A stretch of 44,008 nucleotides of DNA from Candidatus Nitrotoga sp. BS (GCF_927797785.1 NZ_CAKMLL010000049.1:1-44008); one strand, 5' to 3'. Shown: positions 23,868 through 32,253, counted from the first letter of the stretch. Notes: generated by a model from the sequence alone, not told the origin. Made by a program: numbers and translations.

Positions 23868-25223
23868 CGCACTGCGATCAGCTCGCGACCGCGATCGCCT
23901 CGTGTATTCTCCCTGAACTAGGTGCTCTTGAACGGCCTCAATCAGCTTTGGGAGCGTACCTTCTATTGACTCACCAAGTTGGAAAGAGACTACCCCTTGC
24001 AACTTCGCTGGTAGGTCACCGTGCGTCACCCCGTTCGCAAGCACCGGAATGCAAATTTGTGCGCCGTCCTTTGCTCTCCCAAGTGCCCTATCTATTTCAA
24101 ACGCGACCCACTCGCTACGAAGAGAGGCTTGTGAAACTACGAGTAGGAACACGCAGTTGCTGTCAATGCCCTCGCTTAGCGTACTCGATACATAGTTACC
24201 TGGCGTCACTTCGTTCTCATCAAGCCAATATGCAATCTCCTTATCACCCAGTCGCTTGGTCAATGTCTGTACAAGAGGCGTATCGGCATGAGAGTAGCTA
24301 ATGAAGACGCCGCCATGCGCCTTTGATTTCCGTTCAAATTCTTCAAGATTGTCATGCTTGGCGGCGATCTCTATCAGGCACTCATGAAGACCCGATACCA
24401 ATCGCATGAGCCGTTCCTGTGAGTCAACCTTCCGATGACAGTCGCGCGCCTGTCTGGCGGTGTCGAGCAGCCGGTCGCAGTCAATCGTGGATACGCCAGC
24501 TGCGGAAACGTTCCCGCGGACAGCTAGCTCGCCCAGCAAGTAAGGCTTCTCTTCTGGACTAATGCCAGTGTCCAATAGGGTGTTTACCACTTGACCCATA
24601 CGAAACCAATAAAGGGTGTATTCTGGCGAACCACCAAGGGCTCGGCGAAGCACATCATTCGAGCCATTGCCCCGCTGATATTGCGCGCTCACCCATTCTA
24701 AATTGGTTCGTGAATTAGCGAATGCTGATAGCAGGGGCGTCGTGATACTACTGTCTTCGGCTGGTGAGGCCTTCGCTTTTAGTGCCGGATCTGTGCTGTA
24801 GATCTGCCAGTAGAACGTAAAAGCCCATCCAGCGCGGACACATTGCACGCGCGTCGGCGGGGTATTGCTCGGGCACTGGTCTAATTCATCGTCACTCGCC
24901 TCTTGGAGCGAAGGGAGATGTGAGAGCAATTCAGCGAGTTGTCCTTTGTGAATTTTTCCTTGTCGAAGTAGCTCGGCCCCCACTATGCGGACCCGTCGAT
25001 TCAACTGCTCGGCTCGATCAAGATGCTTTGCGTCATAGAGCATTTTTGCACCTACTGCCGCTATTGGTAGGGCTGCCTGTTCTGGCAATTCGATGTGGGG
25101 TTTGACATGGGTGATTAGCTCGGCGGCTAGCGCCTCCGCTTGCAGCTTGCTTAGGTAGTAGTCAGTCTGCAGAAGCTTCGCCACTGCCTTACTGAAGCGT
25201 TCCGGTTTACTAAGTCCAAACAC
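23862..25223 (-). CDS. TIR-domain protein with helical N-terminal region (integron cassette)
   Basis: This 453-residue protein has a C-terminal TIR domain (about 308-440): GVFISYSHADTPLVQTLTKR, YWLDENEVTPGNY, and SEWVAFEIDRAL, where the Glu of WVAFE fits the NAD-cleaving catalytic position. Residues 1-300 are mostly helical and lack a motif I know; they may sense or oligomerise. TIR proteins of this build act in antiphage defence by NAD degradation or signal production; that is inference here. The start is GTG with GGAG eight bases upstream. The gene fills one cassette next to a second TIR cassette. Confidence 0.85.
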   Translation of the reverse strand: MFGLSKPERFSKAVAKLLQTDYYLSKLQAEALAAELITHVKPHIELPEQAALPIAAVGAKMLYDAKHLDRAEQLNRRVRIVGAELLRQGKIHKGQLAELLSHLPSLQEASDDELDQCPSNTPPTRVQCVRAGWAFTFYWQIYSTDPALKAKASPAEDSSITTPLLSAFANSRTNLEWVSAQYQRGNGSNDVLRRALGGSPEYTLYWFRMGQVVNTLLDTGISPEEKPYLLGELAVRGNVSAAGVSTIDCDRLLDTARQARDCHRKVDSQERLMRLVSGLHECLIEIAAKHDNLEEFERKSKAHGGVFISYSHADTPLVQTLTKRLGDKEIAYWLDENEVTPGNYVSSTLSEGIDSNCVFLLVVSQASLRSEWVAFEIDRALGRAKDGAQICIPVLANGVTHGDLPAKLQGVVSFQLGESIEGTLPKLIEAVQEHLVQGEYTRRSRSRADRSAA

Positions 25224-25254
25224 TGTCTGTCTCCGGCTGGGTTGCGATTGTGCG

Positions 25255-25365
25255 GCCTAACGTTTGAGCTAACCGGCATTTTGTGGAGGTTGGATTTTGG
25301 CCAAGAATGAAATGATGGCCAAAGGCCGACCGCAGCAAAATGTCCGGTTGAGCGAATGGTTAGGC
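25255..25365 (-). other. attC site (111 bp) of the tandem-TIR cassette
   Basis: On the minus strand it begins with R'' GCCTAAC and ends with R' GTTAGGC. Inside, CGCTCAACCGGACATTTTG pairs with CAAAATGCCGGTTAGCTC, with the usual unpaired extra bases, and the centre holds GGCCTTTGGCC-type pairing. It meets all features of a full attC. Confidence 0.9.
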
Positions 25366-25371
25366 GCCTGT

Positions 25372-26187
25372 TTATAGTCCAACATCCTGCATTTCCTCTG
25401 CCAATCGCACAAAACCATCTTCTCTGTTCTTCGAGAAATCAATAAATGTTCGACCAGAGATGGCAAGCGTTGGACCAGGGTTTCTAACTCGCAGTAGAAA
25501 GACGGGTTTATTCATCTCATAGGAAAAATGCATCTCCTGAAGAGCTGTTTTCGATTTCTTCCAATCGGGTGAAATTACGCACAAGGTTGCTTCTGCGTTC
25601 TGAATTCGCTCTTCAAGCTCAAGGGTGAAATCAACTTGGTAGTTGCGCTTGCTTGTGTGAAAATCCCAAAAGCTATACCCGCGTTCTGTAAGAAACACTT
25701 TTAGTTCCTTCACAAAGCGTGAATCATCAGTTGAATAGCTGATAAATGCGTACCCTTTAGATTTTGCAGCCTTTGGCTGTACAGGTTGGTCACTGCGAAG
25801 CGCTCCTATTCCCTTTAAAAGAATCGCTAAGCCTTGCTCAAAACTGGCCCTGAAGTCGACCCACTGGACGCGCTTGAGCGCTTCAGGCAAAGCGCTAGGG
25901 CCAGCATCGTCAATGATTAAAGGTATCGCTCGACCTTTTGAGCGCAAGAAACCTTCCAACTCGGCACTGAGCCATTCGGACGAACCCGAATGCTCACTCG
26001 CTACGTGTAGAAGCAGTCCCGCTTCAAACAGGCCCTTCTCAATTTCTTTGTCCCAGTTTTCGCCAGGTGAGATATCCTGAGTGTCAACCCAGGTTTTAAC
26101 ACCTGCGAGCTGGAGTTCTGCTGAGAGGCGGTCTACGAATGGCCTGTCGGCCCGGGCGTAGGAGATAAAGACGTAAGGTAACGTCAT
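25372..26187 (-). CDS. tandem TIR-domain protein (integron cassette)
   Basis: This 271-residue protein consists of two TIR domains. The first (1-130) has YVFISYARADRPFVDRLSAE, WVDTQDISPGENW and SSEWLSAELEGFL with a fitting catalytic Glu. The second (about 143-271) begins GYAFISYSTDDSRFVKELK, has FWDFHTSKRNYQVDF in place of the usual acidic loop, and ALQEMHFSYEMNKPVFLL. The second domain looks divergent and may be structural or inactive. There is no separate sensor domain. It occupies its own cassette directly before the other TIR gene; the ATG is 26 bases after the attC box and has no clear ribosome site. Confidence 0.85.
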   Translation of the reverse strand: MTLPYVFISYARADRPFVDRLSAELQLAGVKTWVDTQDISPGENWDKEIEKGLFEAGLLLHVASEHSGSSEWLSAELEGFLRSKGRAIPLIIDDAGPSALPEALKRVQWVDFRASFEQGLAILLKGIGALRSDQPVQPKAAKSKGYAFISYSTDDSRFVKELKVFLTERGYSFWDFHTSKRNYQVDFTLELEERIQNAEATLCVISPDWKKSKTALQEMHFSYEMNKPVFLLRVRNPGPTLAISGRTFIDFSKNREDGFVRLAEEMQDVGL

Positions 26188-26212
26188 GGTTGTGCTGGTG
26201 CGGGATTCAGGC

Positions 26213-26314
26213 GCCTAACGTGGTTCGAGTTGAGGGGCGAATTGCCCACTATGAATGTGGAAAAAATCGCCGCGCTTCTTTGGGCAATTTGTCCCCTCGA
26301 ACGAGGCGTTAGGC
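26213..26314 (-). other. attC site (102 bp) of the first cassette
   Basis: On the minus strand R'' GCCTAAC and R' GTTAGGC bound arms CGAGGGGACAAATTGCCCA and TGGGCAATTCGCCCCTC, with one unpaired base, around a variable centre. It is a textbook attC. Confidence 0.92.
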
Positions 26315-26426
26315 GCAGATAGACGTGCCCCGCAACCCCCAGTTTTTGCCGCGTGATGCCTCCCCATTCCGGCTGCCCCCATGCACGACGATTGAAAAAA
26401 TCAGACCCGAAAACTTGTCATATGGC

Positions 26427-26493
26427 GCGAAGCGTAGTTCACGATGTCCGCATCAACGAATTCAGTTATGCGGCAGCGTGAACTACGCTTCGC
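26427..26493. repeat. long hairpin with perfect 17-bp arms
   Basis: GCGAAGCGTAGTTCACG (26427-26443) and its exact reverse complement (26477-26493) surround a smaller stem CCGCAT/ATGCGG. No R boxes are present, so it is not an attC. It may be a REP/MITE unit or a structured RNA. Confidence 0.8.
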
Positions 26494-26619
26494 TCAATAT
26501 CATGTTTTTTACCACCTGTAAATTCCGCAATTTCCTTGCCAATGTTCCTGCGCCTTCAAATAATTCCATGCGGTTTTAATCTTCACTACTACCTGTGAGT
26601 GTGGCGCACGTCTATCTGA

Positions 26620-26626
26620 GCTTAAC
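26620..26626 (-). other. attI recombination point (inferred)
   Basis: GTTAAGC on the minus strand fits the GTTRRRY cleavage consensus and lies 132 bases from the intI start. The 13 bases after it (CAGATAGACGTGC) are the exact complement of those before the R'' box of the first attC (26316-26328), as expected if this is the start of cassette 1. Confidence 0.6.
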
Positions 26627-26673
26627 GTAAAGTAGACACCCTAAAACGCGCCGGCAAAGACACCTTCGAGGTG

Positions 26674-26679
26674 TATAAT
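26674..26679 (+). promoter_or_regulatory. possible -10 element in the attI-intI region
   Basis: TATAAT lies 79 bases before the intI ATG, next to the small inverted repeat CACCTTCGAGGTG. No good -35 element is at the usual distance, so the promoter call is weak. Confidence 0.3.
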
Positions 26680-26712
26680 CCGGAATTACCCATGTAATAC
26701 ACTGTTTTAATT

Positions 26713-26745
26713 GGGTGTGCAAATTTCGCACACCCTAATTTTTTT
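26713..26745 (+). terminator. terminator-like hairpin in the intI leader
   Basis: GGGTGTGC and GCACACCC form eight-base perfect arms around AAATTTC, followed by TAATTTTTTT. This is the form of an intrinsic terminator for plus-strand transcription, and it ends 12 bases before the integrase start. Confidence 0.7.
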
Positions 26746-26757
26746 GATAAAAACGAC

Positions 26758-27720
26758 ATGGATACATCCCCCAAGTTGCTTGATCAAGTACGCGATAAGT
26801 TGCGGGTGAAGCACTATGCTATCCGAACTGAGCAAAGCTATGTGGACTGGATTAAACGTTATATTTACTTCCACGGCAAGACCCACCCGAAAGATTTGGC
26901 TGCACAGGATGTCGAGGCGTTTCTGACGCATCTTGCCGTCGCGGGCAAGGTCTCCGCTTCAACCCAAAACCAAGCGAAATCAGCATTGTTGTTTTTATAC
27001 CGTGAAGTGTTGGAAATTAAATTGCCTTGGTTGGATAACGTCACACAAGCCAAAGCCCCGAAAAAATTACCCGTCGTCTTAACGGTGAGCGAGGTGCAGG
27101 CAGTGTTGTTGCGGTTGCGTGGTTCGCATTTGTTGATCGCTTCGTTGTTGTATGGTGGCGGGATGCGCTTGATGGAGGCGATGCGGCTACGGGTGAAGGA
27201 TGTGGAGTTTGCGCGGCATGAGATTATTGTGCGTGAGGGCAAAGGCTTTAAAGATAGGGTGACGATGTTGCCCGAATCGATTGTGGCAACTTTGCAAGCA
27301 CATTTGGTTAAGGTTAAAGCTTTGCATGAAGAAGATCGGGTAGCGGGGTTTGGCGAGGTATATTTGCCTTTCGCACTGGACAAAAAATATCCCAATGCGG
27401 GACGTGAGTGGGGCTGGCAATATATTTTTCCGTCCAAAAATTTATCGGTTGACCCGCGCTCTGGCAAAACACGCCGTCATCATCTGGATGAAAAGGGTGT
27501 TCAGCGTGCAATGAAACAAGCGGTGCGCGACGCTGAGCTGGTTAAACCCGCAACGCCACACACTTTGCGTCATTCGTTCGCCACGCATTTGCTGCAAGCG
27601 GGTTATGACATCCGCACCGTGCAGGAGCTGCTCGGTCACTCGGATGTATCCACCACAATGATCTACACCCATGTGTTGAACAAAGGCGGCAAGGGTGTGA
27701 TAAGTCCGTTGGATAGGTGA
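26758..27720 (+). CDS. intI: integron integrase (tyrosine recombinase)
   Basis: This 320-residue site-specific recombinase inserts and excises gene cassettes at attI and attC. The N-terminal SAM-like domain has [21 protein letters not shown]. The catalytic set is present: Arg in [28 protein letters not shown] (His-x-x-Arg), LGHSDVSTT, and the nucleophile in MIYTHVLN. The extra IntI-specific patch, [17 protein letters not shown] followed by [14 protein letters not shown], separates it from XerC/D and fixes the identity. Length is normal and the gene is intact. It diverges from the cassette array, as in class 1 integrons. The ribosome site is poor and a terminator-like hairpin lies just before the ATG. 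Confidence 0.97.
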   Translation: MDTSPKLLDQVRDKLRVKHYAIRTEQSYVDWIKRYIYFHGKTHPKDLAAQDVEAFLTHLAVAGKVSASTQNQAKSALLFLYREVLEIKLPWLDNVTQAKAPKKLPVVLTVSEVQAVLLRLRGSHLLIASLLYGGGMRLMEAMRLRVKDVEFARHEIIVREGKGFKDRVTMLPESIVATLQAHLVKVKALHEEDRVAGFGEVYLPFALDKKYPNAGREWGWQYIFPSKNLSVDPRSGKTRRHHLDEKGVQRAMKQAVRDAELVKPATPHTLRHSFATHLLQAGYDIRTVQELLGHSDVSTTMIYTHVLNKGGKGVISPLDR

Positions 27721-28042
27721 TGGGGACTCGATTATAAGTGAAGGACGCTTCTAATACTTAAGGGAATTAAAGGAATTAAAGGGGCCAGGATTATTCAAGG
27801 CGTTTGTCATCATAATCCCAATTCCCCTTGTCCTACGTTACTCGCTGGGGATTCGTCATGATTCTTTCGCGGCCTGCCGCGTGGCCTCCCGCTTTTCTCC
27901 AGTCATGGCTTCGATCTTTGCATAGAAGCAATAACCCATCAGGGTTTAGATTTATTACCTATACATCTAGACCCGAATGCCTAAACGGTTTAGTTCGTGG
28001 CTCGCTTTGGATCACATTCTAACCTTGCTCGTTAGCTCAATT
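27721..28042. other. intergenic region beyond intI
   Basis: These 322 bases contain no credible gene. Near 27760 there is GGAATTAAAGGAATTAAAGG followed by GGCCAGG, resembling the ends of RAYT/REP units. The rest is unassigned. Confidence 0.4.
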
Positions 28043-28366
28043 TTAATGAGCGAACAACTCTTGCAGAGTATTGCATAACTCTATTTGAGTGTTTTCATCT
28101 ATTGAGCCTAATTTTTTTATGAATCGTGTTTTATCAACAGCCCTAATTTGATCTAAAAGTATTAACCCGTTTTTATTTTTGAATTTACATTTAATTCTGC
28201 ATGGAAAATCAAAACCTTTAGTGGTCATTGGGGCTACTAGAGCAGTTGATAATGCTGCCATTTCATTCGGGGAAATGACAACACAAGGTCTTGTTTTGTT
28301 TATTTCTGTGCCTTTGGTTGGATTTAAACTGACAAGCCAAACCTGAAATCGGTTGATGGATGTCAT
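28043..28366 (-). CDS. MazF/PemK-like endoribonuclease toxin
   Basis: This 107-residue protein fits the MazF/PemK/ChpB fold: VWLVSLNPTKGTEINKTRPC with the conserved Gly-x-Glu and RPxVVIS strand, TALVAPMTT, and GLILLDQIRAVDKTRF carrying the conserved Asp-Gln. It would cleave mRNA when free of its antitoxin. The ATG at 28366 overlaps the antitoxin stop as TAATG and has GGAG five bases before; a GTG two codons earlier is also possible. The pair sits just past the integron integrase. Confidence 0.9.
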   Translation of the reverse strand: MTSINRFQVWLVSLNPTKGTEINKTRPCVVISPNEMAALSTALVAPMTTKGFDFPCRIKCKFKNKNGLILLDQIRAVDKTRFIKKLGSIDENTQIELCNTLQELFAH

Positions 28367-28620
28367 TACCACTCCAGGTCATCATCTGATGTTAATGAGG
28401 CATCTAGCCATTCACTGTCTGTTGCATCTAAGCCATTTGTTGCAAGGATTGTTTCTATGGCTTTTTGCCAATTTTCTCTTGGTTTTTTACTTGGAGTAAC
28501 CAGAATCCCTTGATTTACAACCTGTATATCAAGTTCTTTTCCTTCAAGGTGGGCTTGCTGTATAAGCGATTTAGGAATCCTGATGCCTTGAGAATTACCG
28601 ATTTTAATTAAATGAGCCAT
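28366..28620 (-). CDS. MazE/AbrB-like antitoxin
   Basis: This 84-residue protein starts LIKIGNSQGIRIPKSLIQQA, the swapped-hairpin AbrB/MazE DNA-binding domain, followed by VTPSKKPRENW and an acidic C-terminal tail (SEWLDASLTSDDDLEW) that would cover the toxin. It precedes and overlaps the toxin gene, the usual order, and would repress the pair by binding its own promoter. Confidence 0.9.
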   Translation of the reverse strand: MAHLIKIGNSQGIRIPKSLIQQAHLEGKELDIQVVNQGILVTPSKKPRENWQKAIETILATNGLDATDSEWLDASLTSDDDLEW

Positions 28621-28836
28621 AACAAAATTTTATTAAATAATTGAGCCAAAAAATAATTATAATGTAATTACCTTGGATTGCAATAGTATGGTTGTTCTGA
28701 TGATTTTTAAGCGCTAACTGTTAAGTCTCACTTCATTCAGCCCAGCCTGCCACGCTGCGATGGGTCAAGTCACAGATAAAATTTGTAACGCAGTTATACT
28801 ATGCGAAGAGCAATGAGACCATGAGGAGGTGCAGCG

Positions 28837-30075
28837 ATGAAACGACTTAAAACTATTTTTTTAGGGATTCCGCTTCTGCTGTTGCAAGCGTGCGGAACAA
28901 CTCCGCCACTGGAGGCGAGGCATCAGCCCTCTGGCTTAAATACTCAGTTCAATAGCGGCCAATTGTCGTTTTCGGATTATGTGGCAGATAGCCGCGCCAT
29001 GATTACAAAAGTACGTTCTGGCAGTAATGGGGCCGAGATGGAAAAAGTGCTCGATGGCAATGCGCCTTTTGAATTAAAGCCGGCAGAGAGTTGCCCAAAA
29101 GGACATGAAAAACCCTATCGACGCGGTGTTCTGCTTACCCATGGTTTGACCGATGCACCTTATTCCATGCACGCACTGGCAACTTTTTTTCAGGAAAATT
29201 GTTTCCGTGTCATGGCGGTGTTGTTGCCTGGACACGGCACGCAACCGGGGGACTTGCTGGATGTAAGGTGGCAAGAGTGGGCAAAGGCGGAAGCCTATGG
29301 TACCGATAAACTCGCTGCCGAGGTTGATGAAATCTATCTGTCAGGGTTTTCTACCGGCGGCACGCTAAGTGTTTACCAGGCATCGAGGGATAATCGTGTA
29401 CGCGGATTGTTCCTGTTTTCCCCTGCATTCAAAGTTACGCCATTAGCTGCCTTGGCCAATGTACATAAAATTTATAGTTGGTTGATGCCCTCAGCAAAAT
29501 GGCTCAGCATCATGCCTGACAAGGCTCTTTACCGATACGAATCGTTCCCTAAAAATGCCGCTGCCCAGATATATGCATTGACGCAGGAAGTGCAAGCCCA
29601 GCTGCATGAGCATGCGGTAGATATTCCCGTGTTTACTGCTACCAGTCAGGACGACACGACCGTTTATACTTCGGCCACTGTAGATTTTATGGCCCATGCT
29701 CGCCACACCTCCAATAAGTTGGTACTTTATACGGTTGACACCACTAAATTTCCTCCCGATATTCCAGTAGAACAAGTGGAGTTGGTAAACAGCGTTTTTC
29801 CTGAACAAAAAATCTTAAGTGCTGCACACACGTCGACTACCTTGCCTTTAGATGATGCGTACTACGGAATGATGGGAGAGTATTCAAATTGCACTCACTA
29901 TTATCCGGATGATATTAAAAAATATGATGCGTGTAATAAAAACCCAGCACAAGATTTGCAGGGCGAGTTAACAGAGGAAAACCTTAAAGCCGGTACGTTA
30001 CGCCGTTTAATGGTTAACCCGAATTTTTCAACGCTTAAACTTTCCATGAAAAAGTTTATTGATAGCTTGCCATGA
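28837..30075 (+). CDS. alpha/beta-hydrolase lipoprotein (carboxylesterase-like)
   Basis: This 412-residue protein begins with a lipoprotein signal: a hydrophobic stretch ending in the lipobox LLLQAC (about residues 14-19). The hydrolase fold shows GVLLTHGLTDAPYSM (oxyanion region), LLPGHGTQPG, and the nucleophile elbow SGFSTGGTL with the catalytic Ser near 195. A candidate acid (DIPVFTATSQDDTT) and a His near SAAHTSTTLP complete the triad. It would be a membrane-attached esterase or lipase of unknown substrate. AGGAGG lies nine bases before the ATG. It is probably a single-gene unit. Confidence 0.85.
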   Translation: MKRLKTIFLGIPLLLLQACGTTPPLEARHQPSGLNTQFNSGQLSFSDYVADSRAMITKVRSGSNGAEMEKVLDGNAPFELKPAESCPKGHEKPYRRGVLLTHGLTDAPYSMHALATFFQENCFRVMAVLLPGHGTQPGDLLDVRWQEWAKAEAYGTDKLAAEVDEIYLSGFSTGGTLSVYQASRDNRVRGLFLFSPAFKVTPLAALANVHKIYSWLMPSAKWLSIMPDKALYRYESFPKNAAAQIYALTQEVQAQLHEHAVDIPVFTATSQDDTTVYTSATVDFMAHARHTSNKLVLYTVDTTKFPPDIPVEQVELVNSVFPEQKILSAAHTSTTLPLDDAYYGMMGEYSNCTHYYPDDIKKYDACNKNPAQDLQGELTEENLKAGTLRRLMVNPNFSTLKLSMKKFIDSLP

Positions 30076-30162
30076 TCATGGCATAGAGCTGACCGCATCT
30101 GGCTTGTGTATGCAGGCGTATTGCTGCCAGGGTTGGCAGCAAGTTTGCGGTAAAATCAGCTC

Positions 30163-31119
30163 ATGGCTTCTGAATTTGATTTAATCCGTCGATTCTTCAC
30201 CCGCGCCACGCCCGGGGCAGTGTTGGGCGTGGGCGATGATGCTGCGCTTCTGCATGTTGGGAGTGGTATGGAGCTGGCAGTGTCAACCGACATGCTGGTG
30301 AGCGGAACGCATTTCTTTCCTGATACGGATCCTTTTTCTCTGGGTTACAAGGCACTGGCAGTCAACCTGTCTGACATGGCGGCGATGGCAGCGCAGCCGC
30401 GTTGGGCGACTTTGGCTTTGTCGCTGCCCGAGGTTGATGAGATATGGCTGGAAAAATTCAGCGCGGGGTTGTTTGCGTTGGCAGATGAACATCACGTTGA
30501 GCTGATAGGCGGTGACACCACCCGTGGGCCGCTAAATTTGTGCGTCACGATCATGGGTGAAGTACCGCGCGGCGCGGCGCTGCGTCGTTCGGGTGCGCAG
30601 GTTGGTGACGATGTCTGGGTGTCCGGTGTATTGGGTGATGCTGCGCTGGCTTTGGCCCATATGCAAGGGCATGTGCAATTGACGGCGAAGGATATTGCAG
30701 CCTGTACTTCGGCGTTGCACCAACCCATGCCACGTGTGGCACTTGGGTTGGCACTGCGCGGCGTGGCGCACTGTGCAATCGACATTTCAGATGGCCTGCT
30801 GGCCGATCTTGGTCACATCCTGGAATGCTCTAATGCTGGCGCCGAGATTGTATTCGCCGCTTTGCCAGCTTCCAGCGCAATGCAACTATACCTTGAGCAA
30901 CCACTGGGCAAGCATTGTGTACTGGCCGGGGGCGATGATTATGAGCTTTGTTTTACCGTATCCGTTGCGCATCGTTCCGAAGTGGAGAAAATTGCTGTTA
31001 ATCTCGAGTTGCGGCTGACACGCATAGGCACCATCACGGCGGAAAAAAAATGCATAGTGCGCGCTGCGGATGGCAGTGTTGTTAACATTGAGGAATTCGG
31101 CTATGACCACTTCCGCTGA
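30163..31119 (+). CDS. thiL: thiamine-monophosphate kinase
   Basis: This 318-residue enzyme phosphorylates thiamine phosphate to thiamine diphosphate. Metal and nucleotide motifs are in place: GVGDDAALL (about residues 22-30), STDMLVSGTHF, NLSDMAAMAAQPRW, IGGDTTRGPL (about 112-121), ISDGLLADLGHI and GGDDYELCF. The length is normal. It overlaps pgpA by 17 bases. Confidence 0.96.
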   Translation: MASEFDLIRRFFTRATPGAVLGVGDDAALLHVGSGMELAVSTDMLVSGTHFFPDTDPFSLGYKALAVNLSDMAAMAAQPRWATLALSLPEVDEIWLEKFSAGLFALADEHHVELIGGDTTRGPLNLCVTIMGEVPRGAALRRSGAQVGDDVWVSGVLGDAALALAHMQGHVQLTAKDIAACTSALHQPMPRVALGLALRGVAHCAIDISDGLLADLGHILECSNAGAEIVFAALPASSAMQLYLEQPLGKHCVLAGGDDYELCFTVSVAHRSEVEKIAVNLELRLTRIGTITAEKKCIVRAADGSVVNIEEFGYDHFR

Positions 31120-31606
31120 TTGCCGCGTGCAACCTTCGTGGCGCTTTATCTTAAGTCACCCCGCACATTTCCTTTCCTTCGGTTTCGGCAGTGGCCTTTT
31201 TCCCAAAGCACCCGGCACGGCGGGCACATTGGTTGCTTTCCCGATGTATTGGGTTCTTGCAGCGCATCTGACTGATGTGCAATTTATCTTAGGGTTGATC
31301 GGGGCCTTCGTTGTGGGTGTGTGGGTGTGCGAAAAAACCGGCCAGGCACTGGGTGTGCCAGACCACGGCGGGATGGTGTGGGATGAAATTGTCGCTTTCC
31401 TGCTGGTGTTGTTTTTTACACCAGCAGGATTTTTTTGGCAGCTATTGGCATTTTTGCTGTTCCGATTTTTCGACATCGTCAAGCCACCGCCCATCCGTTA
31501 CTTTGACCAGACATGGCACGGTGGTCTAGGCGTCATGTTCGACGACATTCTCGCGGCTGGCTACGCTCTATTGTGCTTGGCGCTGGTGAAAAGTGTGTTG
31601 CTGTGA
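31103..31606 (+). CDS. pgpA: phosphatidylglycerophosphatase A
   Basis: This 167-residue inner-membrane enzyme removes the terminal phosphate from phosphatidylglycerophosphate. Signatures: FGSGLFPKAPGTAGTLVAFP at the N-terminus, HGGMVWDEIVAF with the catalytic acidic residues, and FRFFDIVKPPPI. Four hydrophobic segments are seen. The start at 31103 has GAGGAA upstream and lies inside the end of thiL, the usual thiL-pgpA pairing. Confidence 0.95.
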   Translation: MTTSADCRVQPSWRFILSHPAHFLSFGFGSGLFPKAPGTAGTLVAFPMYWVLAAHLTDVQFILGLIGAFVVGVWVCEKTGQALGVPDHGGMVWDEIVAFLLVLFFTPAGFFWQLLAFLLFRFFDIVKPPPIRYFDQTWHGGLGVMFDDILAAGYALLCLALVKSVLL

Positions 31607-32253
31607 AGCGCGTCCTTAACAATAGATTTGTCGCTATTCTATTTCTACTGTGTACGCTCAACGTAGCTTACGCTGAAGAATTTTCAGCCAAGGTAATCGG
31701 CGTAATAGATGGCGATACAGTGCTCATATTGCGCGACAATATGCCGATTAAAGTGAGGCTGGCTGAGATCGATGCGCCAGAAAAAGCGCAGGCGTTCGGT
31801 GAAGAGTCCAAGCAATCGCTAGCCGAGTTGGTGCTAAATAAACAGGTACGTGTGGATAGCCAGGCAATAGATGATTATGGCCGGTTGGTAGCATTAATCA
31901 AAGTAGATGAATTGAATGTTAACTACGAACAAGTGCAGCGCGGAATGGCGTGGGCTTCTTCTCGTTCTAACAGGGGTAAAACATTGCTCGTATTGCAGAA
32001 TGGTGCTATCGAAGCCAAGCGCGGGTTATGGGCGCAGATCGATCCAATCCCACCGAGAAAATGGCGCAAAACACATGCAGTGTCTAGGCCGCAATATGCT
32101 GTGAAGAACAATACCTGCGGTAGTAAGCGATATTGTTCACAAATGAATTCTTGCGACGAAGCGAATTTTTATCTGTCACATTGTAATGTGAAGTCTTTGG
32201 ATAAGAATAACGATGGCGTGCCGTGCGAGAGTTTATGCCGTGCTAAAAAGTAA
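31603..32253 (+). CDS. exported thermonuclease-family nuclease with excalibur-like tail
   Basis: This 216-residue protein starts at a GTG that overlaps the pgpA stop as GTGA, with a signal peptide ending near NVAYAEE. The nuclease (SNc) domain has VIGVIDGDTVLI, KVRLAEIDAPEK (catalytic Arg and Asp region) and AIDDYGRLVA. The last ~45 residues hold four cysteines with DKNNDGVPCESLC, an excalibur-like calcium-binding DxDxDGxxCE motif. It is probably a secreted or surface nuclease. It converges on lpxH, overlapping by 11 bases at the 3' ends. Confidence 0.9.
   Translation: MKRVLNNRFVAILFLLCTLNVAYAEEFSAKVIGVIDGDTVLILRDNMPIKVRLAEIDAPEKAQAFGEESKQSLAELVLNKQVRVDSQAIDDYGRLVALIKVDELNVNYEQVQRGMAWASSRSNRGKTLLVLQNGAIEAKRGLWAQIDPIPPRKWRKTHAVSRPQYAVKNNTCGSKRYCSQMNSCDEANFYLSHCNVKSLDKNNDGVPCESLCRAKK

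Larger units (their letters stand above)
26315..26626 (-). other. first gene cassette, no convincing ORF
   Basis: This ~310-base body, together with the attC above, makes cassette 1. The only notable minus-strand reading frame after a start codon is 28 codons (MELFEGAGTLARKLRNLQVV and eight more), ending at a stop inside the hairpin at 26427-26493. The body may be a non-coding cassette or an ORF interrupted by that hairpin. Confidence 0.55.

Noticed and set aside
26758-27720. XerC/XerD or phage integrase
   Set aside because: The integron-specific insertion before the second catalytic Arg and the adjacent divergent attC array identify it as IntI.
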